In this document: piece by piece, positions 1 to 5,741 of the stretch
How positions within the stretch are numbered: position 1 is the stretch's first letter
Layout of the letters: each line of letters opens with the position of its first letter
Assembly (NCBI GenBank): GCA_028276215.1
Contig: JAPYWT010000032.1
Coordinates: forward strand, 1-11,580
Direction of reading: 5' to 3'
From: Thermoflexus sp.
GTDB taxonomy: Bacteria; Chloroflexota; Anaerolineae; B4-G1; DUEL01
Length of the DNA: 11,580 nt
Translations under genes and position numbers: made by a program
Notes under the pieces: generated by a model
Told to the model about the DNA's origin: nothing
The model's input: only the letters and a program-made list of their open reading frames with translations
Database searches by the model: none

Positions 1-1543
1 TCACCATAACCAGAATGAGCAAGAAAGTCGCCAGCGCCCAGAGAACGGCACCCGGCCCTTCGGCGACGTCAGCCACTGCATCCAGAAAACCGGTCAACCG
101 GCCCAAACTGTACACCAGGAGCCGTCCGGCCCACTCCGGACGGAGAGCCTCTGCGATCGCCTGAAGCGACCTGCGACGTGCCCAGGGCCTGAGAAACTCC
201 AGAGCGACCCATCCGCCCCCCAGCAGCGTACCAGCGACCCAGGCCCCCCACCCCGCCGGGGTCGGGGCCGCCTTCGGCGCAGCGCCCCAGGCCAGGACCA
301 GAGCGATAGCCGGAATCACCAAACCTGATGCCTGAGCAATGGCAGGAAGCAAACCAACCGGTTCCTCCTGCGCCGTTGGTCTCAGAATGTCCTTCGCCAC
401 AGCCGCCGTCAGCAGGGCCTGCCCCAGAGGAAACAAAATCGCCATCAGTACATCCGGCGGAGAGAGGATTCCCCCCGAAGCCAGCGGGGCGGCCAGAAGC
501 GCCAGTCCGCCCAGGACAGACGCCGCCGTCCACACCGGAGCCGTCCTCTCCCACCCTCGCCCCAGATAGAGAAGGGTCAGGCCCAGGGTCCAGGCCGTAC
601 CTCCCGCCGCCCAGGCACCACCCGTTGCATAGCCCGCGCGCAGGCCAGCCCAGAGCACACCTCCCGCTGCTGCCATCCCAACCCAGGGAGTCCTCTGGTC
701 CGGGTCCGTCACCGCCCAGGCCAGAAACCCGCCGACCACAAACGTCGCCGCCGCCAGCGCCTCCAACACCACCCCGCCAGGGATGGAGATTCCGGCCTGC
801 GAGGACATCCGGGCCAGCAGGCCCCAGGCCAGCAGCGGCTCCAGACGTAGCGCGACCGTCACCGGGCGACCCCGCCGCATCTCGGTCGGAACGATGAAAT
901 GGAGAGGATAGACTCCCAGCCGGACCAGAGCCGCCAGCAGGAGAAACGTCTCTCCCCAGCCAGCAGGGGTCATCAGCAACCATGAAAGCCCACTCCCGGC
1001 CTTCTCCAGCAACAACGCGCCAATCCACAGCAAGGCCGTCGCCACAACTCCGCTCCCGACCCCCCAGGCCACCCGTTCGCCCGGAAGTCCCGCCGACGCC
1101 ATGCCAATCCCCCAGGCCAGGTCAAAGCCCGCCCAGGCCAGCAGGACCGTCAGCAAGTTCTCTCCCCAGAGGGCGCCCAGGCCAAAAGTCAGCATCGCCA
1201 GGATTGCAGCGCCGATGGCCGAACGCAGGAGTTGCGGACGGCCCATCTGGACCAGTGCGCTCCCCGCCACCGCGCCGGCCCAGGCCAGCGCCAGCGGCCA
1301 GACCACGCGGTCCGCCAGCAGAACCGGGAACGTGCCGAAAAGGGAGAGCGGCTGCCAGCGGGAAAGGAGAAACGGACGGGGGGCCTCCCAGGGGGCGAAG
1401 AGGACACCCAACAGCGAAAGCCCCGCACCCAGCGGCAGCACATAGCGCCGGTAGGGCCGCATGGGAGAAACGTAGTCCATCAGCAGCAGGGCCAGCACCC
1501 CAGCCAGGGGCGCGGTCAGCGCAAGAACCGGTGCGAAGGGCAT
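1..1543 (-). CDS. NuoL/M/N- or Mrp-like proton-translocating membrane subunit (partial)
   Basis: An open frame runs from the ATG at 1543-1541 to the left edge (514 complete codons, no stop seen). An AGGAG lies 12 bases upstream of the ATG, and a promoter-like pair precedes it. The translation is almost entirely hydrophobic helices separated by short turns. Residues 200-221 read like the signature helix of complex I antiporter-like subunits: a long hydrophobic run, then VRLGVYPLHFIVPTEM, where NuoM/NuoN have a lysine followed by a P-(F/L)-H-x-W-L-P-type motif. A stretch DPDQRTPWVGMAAAGG later in the protein resembles the D-L-K-R-x-x-A-Y-S-S region of that family. A Leu-Ala-Trp motif recurs at least five times. 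If the match is right it would conduct protons or sodium in the inner membrane. The usual lysine is arginine (R208) and the HxWLP motif is degenerate, so it may be a divergent paralog or an accessory subunit. The family call is moderate; the reading frame is firm. Confidence 0.6.
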   Translation of the reverse strand, partial: MPFAPVLALTAPLAGVLALLLMDYVSPMRPYRRYVLPLGAGLSLLGVLFAPWEAPRPFLLSRWQPLSLFGTFPVLLADRVVWPLALAWAGAVAGSALVQMGRPQLLRSAIGAAILAMLTFGLGALWGENLLTVLLAWAGFDLAWGIGMASAGLPGERVAWGVGSGVVATALLWIGALLLEKAGSGLSWLLMTPAGWGETFLLLAALVRLGVYPLHFIVPTEMRRGRPVTVALRLEPLLAWGLLARMSSQAGISIPGGVVLEALAAATFVVGGFLAWAVTDPDQRTPWVGMAAAGGVLWAGLRAGYATGGAWAAGGTAWTLGLTLLYLGRGWERTAPVWTAASVLGGLALLAAPLASGGILSPPDVLMAILFPLGQALLTAAVAKDILRPTAQEEPVGLLPAIAQASGLVIPAIALVLAWGAAPKAAPTPAGWGAWVAGTLLGGGWVALEFLRPWARRRSLQAIAEALRPEWAGRLLVYSLGRLTGFLDAVADVAEGPGAVLWALATFLLILVMV

Positions 1544-1577
1544 GGGTTTTCAAGTCTCCTTTGGTTGACAGGCCTCT

Positions 1578-1606
1578 ATTTTAGCATGGGAAAAGGGTTT
1601 GAGCAA
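1578..1606 (-). promoter_or_regulatory. Promoter-like pair for the leftward membrane protein gene
   Basis: Read on the minus strand, TTGCTC (1606-1601) and TAAAAT (1583-1578) are separated by exactly 17 bases. The -10 matches the sigma-70 consensus at 5 of 6 positions and the -35 at 3 of 6. It lies about 35 bases upstream of the ATG at 1543, with the AGGAG site in between. This is a consensus match only. Confidence 0.45.
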
Positions 1607-1635
1607 TCCGCCAGCAACCCGGGTGTGTCCCAAAG

Positions 1636-1667
1636 TTGTAGGACAACTGCGAGCAGTTGTCCTACAA
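1636..1667. repeat. Perfect palindrome with GTAG foot (REP-like hairpin or operator)
   Basis: A 15-base arm (TTGTAGGACAACTGC) is followed by GA and its exact reverse complement, so an RNA or single-stranded DNA hairpin with a 4-base CGAG loop and 14 pairs can form. It lies between two divergent promoter-like sites. GTAG at the foot and CTAC at the other end match two other hairpins in the window (8502-8525 and 9476-9522), which favours a REP-like family. A role as an operator for the flanking promoters is the alternative. A short A-run follows on the plus strand and no T-run, so it is not an obvious rightward terminator. Confidence 0.7.
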
Positions 1668-1680
1668 AAAGGGCGTTCCC

Positions 1681-1709
1681 TTGCTTCTCCCTCCGTTCCG
1701 TGCTATCAT
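1681..1709 (+). promoter_or_regulatory. Promoter-like pair for kptA-pncB-osmC
   Basis: TTGCTT (1681-1686), a 17-base spacer and TATCAT (1704-1709) form a sigma-70-like promoter; the -10 matches 5 of 6 consensus bases. Initiation would fall near 1716, leaving a leader of only about a dozen bases with the GGAGG at 1718-1722 almost at its 5' end. The site lies just downstream of the perfect palindrome. Confidence 0.5.
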
Positions 1710-1727
1710 GCGGGGTTGGAGGGAAAC

Positions 1728-2300
1728 ATGCCGTCCGAACCAGCCCGAATGGTGAAATTGAGTAAATTCCTTTCCCTCATCCTCCGCCATCAGCCCGAAC
1801 GGTTCGGGCTGAAACTGGACGAAGAGGGATGGGCGTCCCTGCCGGAGGTGCTGGAAATCCTGCACGGGCTGCCCAACTTCCGCTGGGCCACCCGCGCCGA
1901 CGTCCTGGAACTGGTGGAGAAGGGGAGCGGCGACGGCAAGCAACGATTTGAGGTGGTCGGGGAGCGCATCCGCGCCCGCTACGGCCACAGCGTCCCCCTC
2001 CAGGCCGACCTTCCACCCTGCACCCCGCCGGACCGCCTGTACCACGGCACCTCTCCCCGCGCGCTGAAACACATCCGGGAGGAGGGGCTCCGGCCCATGC
2101 GCCGCCAGTACGTCCATCTCTCCGTTGATCCGGAGACGGCGGCCCGGGTCGGCGCGCGCCACGCTCCCAACCCGGTCGTCCTCACCGTCCGCGCAGCGGA
2201 GGCCGCCAGAGCGGGCATCCTCTTCCACCAGGCCGACCCGTCCACCTATCTGACCAAAACCATCCCGCCGGAGTTTCTGGAGTTCCCGGAGGAGTCATGA
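1728..2300 (+). CDS. kptA: RNA 2'-phosphotransferase KptA/Tpt1
   Basis: A 190-residue protein of normal family length. Tpt1/KptA enzymes transfer an internal 2'-phosphate from RNA to NAD+, giving 2'-OH RNA, ADP-ribose 1''-2'' cyclic phosphate and nicotinamide. Family landmarks are visible in order: KFLSLILRHQPE with the Arg-His pair R20-H21, then IRARYGHS with R82 and H87, then YHGTS (105-109) of the NAD-binding ADP-ribosyltransferase-like lobe, then RRQYVHLS with R125/R126. Together these cover the expected Arg-His-Arg-Arg set. The start at 1728 is chosen because GGAGG (1718-1722) sits five bases upstream; the frame is open back to 1599 but that would run through the promoter and palindrome. 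M8 is a weaker alternative start. The stop overlaps the pncB start (ATGA), implying translational coupling. In bacteria, which lack eukaryal-type tRNA splicing, the physiological RNA substrate is uncertain. Confidence 0.95.
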   Translation: MPSEPARMVKLSKFLSLILRHQPERFGLKLDEEGWASLPEVLEILHGLPNFRWATRADVLELVEKGSGDGKQRFEVVGERIRARYGHSVPLQADLPPCTPPDRLYHGTSPRALKHIREEGLRPMRRQYVHLSVDPETAARVGARHAPNPVVLTVRAAEAARAGILFHQADPSTYLTKTIPPEFLEFPEES

Positions 2301-3838
2301 AACTGACCGACCGACAGACCGCCGAGGGGATTCTGTATACGGACGAGTACCAACTCACAATGGCCCAACTCTACTACCGGATGGGCCTTCACGAGAAGTG
2401 GGCGCAGTTTGACTACTTCTTCCGCAGTTACCCCAACTACGGCTCCCACCGGGCCGGTTACTGCATCAACGCCGGCCTGGAATGGCTGGTGGACTGGATG
2501 CAGGAGGCCCGGTTCCGGGAGGAGGACCTGGCCTATCTGCGGGGCCAGGTCGGGCGGACGGGGCGCCGCCTCTTCGCGGACGACTTTCTGGACTGGCTGC
2601 GGGAGAACGGGCACTTCGGGGCCATTTCCATGCAGGCCATCCCCGAGGGACGGGTGGTCCACCCCAACGTCCCCCTGGCGGTGGTGCGGGGGCCGCTGGC
2701 CATGGCCCAGATTCTGGAGACGCCGCTCCTCAACCACCTGAACTACCAGACCCTCATCGCCACCAAGGCGGCGCGCATCCACGAAATCGGTCGGGGCCGG
2801 ACCCTGCTGGAGTTCGGCCTGCGGCGGGCCCAGGAGCGGGCCGCCCTCGCTGGCGCTCGGGCGGCCCTCATCGGCGGCGCCGACTTCACCTCCAACGTCG
2901 GCATCTCCCACGTCCTGGGCTATCCCCCCAAGGGCACCCACGCCCACAGCATGGTGCAGATTTTCATGGCCCTGGGCGAGGGGGAACTGGGCGCCTTCCG
3001 GGCCTACGCCGACGTCTATCCGGATGACTGTCTCCTGCTGGTGGACACCATCAACACCCTGGAGAGCGGCATCCCCAACGCCATCCGCGTCTTTGAGGAA
3101 CTGCGCCGCAAAGGACACGAGCCGGTCGGCATCCGGCTGGATTCCGGCGACCTGGCCTACCTGAGCATCCAGGCCGCCCGGATGCTGGACGAGGCGGGGT
3201 TCCCGAATACCGTCATCGTCCTCTCCAACCAACTGGACGAACTGGTCATCTGGGAAATCATCACCCAGATTCAGAAGGAGGCGCCTCGCTACGGCGTGGA
3301 CCCGGACCGTCTCATCAACCGGCTGGTCTACGGGGTGGGGACACGGCTCATCACCTCAGAGGGCGCGCCCGCGCTGGACGGCGTCTACAAACTGGTGGCA
3401 GTACGGGACGGTGGGCAGTGGGTGCCGGCCATCAAAATCTCCGAGACGCCCGAAAAGACCCTCAACCCCGGCGACAAGCGGGTCTGGCGGCTCTACGACC
3501 GGCGCGGGAAGGCCACCGCCGACCTGCTCAGCCTGCAGGACGAGGACCCCCGGCAGATGGACCGGGTCGTCCTGCGCCACCCCACCGACCATACCGCGTT
3601 CCGGGTCCTGGAGCGCCAGGACATCTCCGAAGTGGAGCCACTTCTGGTGGACGTGCTTCAGGAGGGCCGACTGGTCTACGAATTCCCGTCCATTGAGGAC
3701 ATCCGCCGTCTCCGCCAGGCGGACATGGAGCGGCTGGACGACGGGGTCAAGCGGCTCATCAACCCCCATGTCTACCACGTCTCTCTGACCGAGGGGCTGT
3801 GGAACCTGAAGCAGGAACTCATCCGGCAGGCGCGGTGA
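2297..3838 (+). CDS. pncB: Nicotinate phosphoribosyltransferase
   Basis: A 513-residue enzyme, somewhat longer than the smallest PncB types. It condenses nicotinate with PRPP, with ATP hydrolysis, to give nicotinate mononucleotide in the Preiss-Handler NAD salvage route. Visible landmarks: TDEYQLTMAQ near residues 15-24, FLDWLRENGHFG, IPEGRVVHPNVPL, LNYQTLIATKAARI, then GTHAHSMVQ with H217 at the position of the catalytic histidine, LLVDTINTLESGIPNAI, GIRLDSGDL (278-286) for phosphate/PRPP binding, and GVYKL (362-366) near the C-terminal domain. Its ATG overlaps the kptA stop by four bases, and the GGAGGAG at 2288-2294 lies inside the kptA coding end. It should therefore be co-translated with an enzyme that breaks NAD+. 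NAD+ recovery from nicotinamide would also need a nicotinamidase (PncA), which is not in this window. Confidence 0.95.
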   Translation: MKLTDRQTAEGILYTDEYQLTMAQLYYRMGLHEKWAQFDYFFRSYPNYGSHRAGYCINAGLEWLVDWMQEARFREEDLAYLRGQVGRTGRRLFADDFLDWLRENGHFGAISMQAIPEGRVVHPNVPLAVVRGPLAMAQILETPLLNHLNYQTLIATKAARIHEIGRGRTLLEFGLRRAQERAALAGARAALIGGADFTSNVGISHVLGYPPKGTHAHSMVQIFMALGEGELGAFRAYADVYPDDCLLLVDTINTLESGIPNAIRVFEELRRKGHEPVGIRLDSGDLAYLSIQAARMLDEAGFPNTVIVLSNQLDELVIWEIITQIQKEAPRYGVDPDRLINRLVYGVGTRLITSEGAPALDGVYKLVAVRDGGQWVPAIKISETPEKTLNPGDKRVWRLYDRRGKATADLLSLQDEDPRQMDRVVLRHPTDHTAFRVLERQDISEVEPLLVDVLQEGRLVYEFPSIEDIRRLRQADMERLDDGVKRLINPHVYHVSLTEGLWNLKQELIRQAR

Positions 3839-3860
3839 GGGAATACTGAGCACGGAAAAA

Positions 3861-3881
3861 CGTGAAAAGTGAAACGTGAAG
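3861..3881 (+). repeat. Three-unit heptamer array, CGTRAAA family
   Basis: Three consecutive 7-base units, CGTGAAA AGTGAAA CGTGAAG, fill the short pncB-osmC gap. The last unit merges into the GAGGAGG ribosome binding site of the OsmC gene. The first two units and the start of the third are the same as part of the longer array at 4906-4968. Confidence 0.8.
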
Positions 3882-3892
3882 AGGAGGAAACG

Positions 3893-4318
3893 ATGACGAC
3901 AAAAGCACAGGTCACCTGGGTTGGGCCGGGGCTGCGGCTGGTGGGCGAGGCCGAAGGCCCCGCCATCATCCTGGACCACGCCCTGGAAGGGGAGGACCGG
4001 CCCGAGACCGGCCCCACGCCGATGAAGGTGGTCCTTATCGGCCTCTGCGGCTGCACTGCAATGGACGTGGTCTCCATCCTGCAGAAAAAGCGGCAGCCCT
4101 TCACGGGGTTGGAGGTCCATGCCACCGCCGAGCGCGCGGGCGACCACCCCAAAGTCTACACCCAGATTCATCTGGAGTACGTCGTGAAGGGCAAGGGGGT
4201 GGACCCGCAGGCCGTGGAGCGGGCCATAGAACTCTCCCAGAGCAAATACTGCTCCGTTTCGGCCATGCTGGCCAAAACGGCCACCATCACCACCTCGTAC
4301 CGGATTGAGGAGGGATAA
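3893..4318 (+). CDS. OsmC/Ohr-family protein (YhfA-like)
   Basis: A 141-residue protein of the OsmC superfamily; many members reduce organic or fatty-acid hydroperoxides with a cysteine pair. The redox cysteines are in place: C54 in GCTAMDVVSILQKKRQ and C120 in SKYCSV. An extra cysteine, C52, makes a C-x-C (LCGCT) where relatives usually have G-G-C-T. The start at 3893 is favoured because GAGGAGG (3881-3887) lies five bases upstream; a GTG at 3869 would add eight repeat-encoded residues (MKREEEET). The gene ends the kptA-pncB operon and is followed at once by a terminator. The substrate cannot be read from sequence: the subfamily with the TP-M-x-x-L/V-x-G-C-T-x-M-D pattern is less well characterised than true OsmC or Ohr. 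Confidence 0.9.
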   Translation: MTTKAQVTWVGPGLRLVGEAEGPAIILDHALEGEDRPETGPTPMKVVLIGLCGCTAMDVVSILQKKRQPFTGLEVHATAERAGDHPKVYTQIHLEYVVKGKGVDPQAVERAIELSQSKYCSVSAMLAKTATITTSYRIEEG

Positions 4319-4355
4319 CCTTTGCGGCGGCCCCTGGCCGCCGCAAAGGGTTTTT
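4319..4355 (+). terminator. Strong intrinsic terminator after osmC-like gene
   Basis: A perfect 14-base-pair, GC-rich stem (arms 4319-4332 and 4336-4349) closes a CCT loop and is followed by G and five T. It begins one base after the OsmC stop codon. Its T-run overlaps the complement of the rsmD stop codon (4354-4356), so the converging genes share the element. Read leftward there is only a weak T-rich tail. Confidence 0.92.
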
Positions 4356-4902
4356 AACGCTCCACCGCGTAGAAACAGAGCATCACGCTCCCGTACCGCC
4401 GCTGGTCCACCAGAACCAGATGGCGCAGGAGCAGGTCCTGGTACTCCCGGGGGTGAATCTGCGCGATGGCCTGACCATCGGCGGCCAGCCAGCCCGGAGC
4501 GGCGTCTATGGCCTGGAGCGTCGCCGCCCAGAGGCCTTGATACTGGGGCGGGGCGATGTAGATGTAATCAAACGGTTCCGGCTCCCCGCGCAGAAAGGTG
4601 AAGACGTCGGCCCGGACGACGCGCGCCTGGCCCGCCAGGCCGGTCAGCGCCAGATTCTCCCGGATGGTGCGCAGGGCCGCCGGACTCCGCTCCACAAAGA
4701 CCGCCTCCGCCGCCCCCCGACTGAGCGCCTCAATCCCCACCTGACCGGTCCCGGCGAAAAGGTCCAGGAACCGGGCCCCCACCACGCCGTCTCCCAGAAT
4801 GCTGAAGAGGGCGGACTTGGCCCGGTCGGTGATGGGGCGAGTCTCGCCCCCTGGCACCGATTTCAGTTTGCGGCCTTTGGCTTTGCCAGTGACGACGCGC
4901 AT
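4354..4902 (-). CDS. rsmD: 16S rRNA (guanine966-N2)-methyltransferase RsmD
   Basis: A 182-residue Rossmann-fold SAM-dependent methyltransferase, usual RsmD length. The N-terminus MRVVTGKAKGRKLKSVPG and TRPITDRAKSALFSIL (residues 21-36) are family hallmarks. The SAM-binding motif I is FLDLFAGTGQVGIEAL (45-60), and VFVERSP (68-74) supplies the acidic residue that binds the ribose. Motif IV, normally D-P-P-(Y/F), reads IAPPQY with A117 and Q120, so the expected aspartate is missing. This may be a clade variant rather than loss of function, because everything else is intact. No ribosome binding site is evident: the ATG follows directly on the reverse complement of the CGTRAAA heptamer array. It lies 68 bases after cmk in the same orientation. 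By family, it methylates G966 of 16S rRNA during 30S assembly. Confidence 0.93.
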   Translation of the reverse strand: MRVVTGKAKGRKLKSVPGGETRPITDRAKSALFSILGDGVVGARFLDLFAGTGQVGIEALSRGAAEAVFVERSPAALRTIRENLALTGLAGQARVVRADVFTFLRGEPEPFDYIYIAPPQYQGLWAATLQAIDAAPGWLAADGQAIAQIHPREYQDLLLRHLVLVDQRRYGSVMLCFYAVER

Positions 4903-4905
4903 GGG

Positions 4906-4968
4906 CGTGAAACGTGAAAAGTGAAACGTAAAACGTAAAACGTGAAACGTAAAACGTGAAACGTAAGG
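4906..4968 (+). repeat. Nine-unit heptamer array, CGTRAAA family
   Basis: Nine 7-base units in exact register fill almost the whole cmk-rsmD gap. Eight fit CGTRAAA, with one A-for-C change at 4920; the ninth (4962) is CGTAAGG. Unit order: G-, G-, AG-, A-, A-, G-, A-, G-type, then the terminal CGTAAGG. The array ends three bases short of the cmk stop codon and begins four bases upstream of the rsmD start codon. Confidence 0.92.
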
Positions 4969-4970
4969 GG

Positions 4971-5654
4971 CTACGGGTCGGCGGTCTCTATGCGTCGGAG
5001 GATGAGGGCCAGGACTTCGTCTATGGTGAGGCCGGTGGTGTCTATGACGACGGCACCGTCGGGAACGCGGAGAGGGGAGACGGCCCGGTGGCTGTCTATC
5101 TCGTCCCGGCGGAGCATCATTGCCAGCACTTCCTCGTACGTGACCGACTCCCCCCGGGCCTGCCGCTCCAGCCAGCGCCGCCGCGCCCGCTCCTGAGGCG
5201 TTGCGTCCAGGTACAGTTTCAGGTCGGCATCGGGCAGGACCACCGAGCCGATGTCCCGCCCGACCATGATGACCCGACCGGCGGCGGCGATGCGCCGCTG
5301 ATGGGCAACCATTGCCCTCCGCACCCCCGGATAAGCGGAGATGACGGATACATTAGCATCCACTTCCGGCCTGCGGATGTCCCATGTGACGTCCTCCCCA
5401 TCGGCCAGGACGGTGTACTGGCGTCCGTCGTCCACCGTCGGCCGGGTAATGTCAATGTGGAGTCCCTCCGCCAGCGCGGTGACTGCCCTCTCATCCTCTA
5501 CCGGCACCCCACGCGTCAGCGCCGCCCACGTGACCGCGCGGTACATCGCGCCGGTATCCAGATACAGGTAGCCCAACTTCTGGGCCAGCAGATAGCCAAT
5601 GGTGCTCTTCCCCGATGCGACAGGGCCGTCTATGGTGATGATAGATGGGAGCAT
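4971..5654 (-). CDS. cmk: Cytidylate kinase
   Basis: A 227-residue (d)CMP kinase that phosphorylates CMP and dCMP with ATP, recycling cytidine nucleotides from RNA turnover and feeding lipid and DNA precursor synthesis. The P-loop GPVASGKST is at residues 10-18. It is followed by the family-typical YLYLDTGAMYRAVTW, then VMVGRDIGSVVLPDADLKLYLDA, RARRRWLERQ in the lid region, and RRDEIDSHRAVSPL near the C-terminus. The ATG at 5654 puts the P-loop at the expected distance from the N-terminus. Only a weak AGGA upstream serves as a ribosome binding site. It lies 51 bases after rluB, an adjacency common in bacteria, and the gap holds the octamer-type inverted repeat. Confidence 0.96.
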   Translation of the reverse strand: MLPSIITIDGPVASGKSTIGYLLAQKLGYLYLDTGAMYRAVTWAALTRGVPVEDERAVTALAEGLHIDITRPTVDDGRQYTVLADGEDVTWDIRRPEVDANVSVISAYPGVRRAMVAHQRRIAAAGRVIMVGRDIGSVVLPDADLKLYLDATPQERARRRWLERQARGESVTYEEVLAMMLRRDEIDSHRAVSPLRVPDGAVVIDTTGLTIDEVLALILRRIETADP

Positions 5655-5672
5655 GCGTGTTCCGTTTTCCTG

Positions 5673-5741
5673 ACCGCAGAGACGCAGAGGGCACAGAGGT
5701 CTATATTAGCGCAATCTCCGCGTACTCCGCGTCTCGGCGGT
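5673..5741. repeat. Imperfect inverted repeat, CGCAGAGA-octamer variant
   Basis: The left arm (5673-5699) is built from octamer-like units CGCAGAGA, CGCAGAGG and GCACAGAGG. The right arm (5716-5741) is its inverted copy, pairing at about 20 of 26 positions, around an AT-richer loop. The layout is the same as the CACAAAGR hairpins at 7326-7556. The right arm encodes the C-terminus of the pseudouridine synthase and the loop contains its stop codon. Confidence 0.8.

Noticed and set aside
328..897. Pro/Arg/Ser-rich plus-strand open frames over the membrane gene and similar frames elsewhere
   Set aside because: Low-complexity composition and antisense position mark them as GC-rich shadows.
69..1028. 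319-residue Gly-rich minus-strand open frame
   Set aside because: It is out of frame with the hydrophobic membrane protein that reads continuously from 1543; its Gly/Arg/Ser-rich composition is typical of a shadow in GC-rich DNA.
1636..1667. Palindrome as an intrinsic terminator
   Set aside because: It is upstream of both flanking genes and has no following T-run on either strand in a useful position.
1599..1727. Longer kptA start at 1599
   Set aside because: It would translate the palindrome and predicted promoter; a good ribosome binding site precedes the ATG at 1728.
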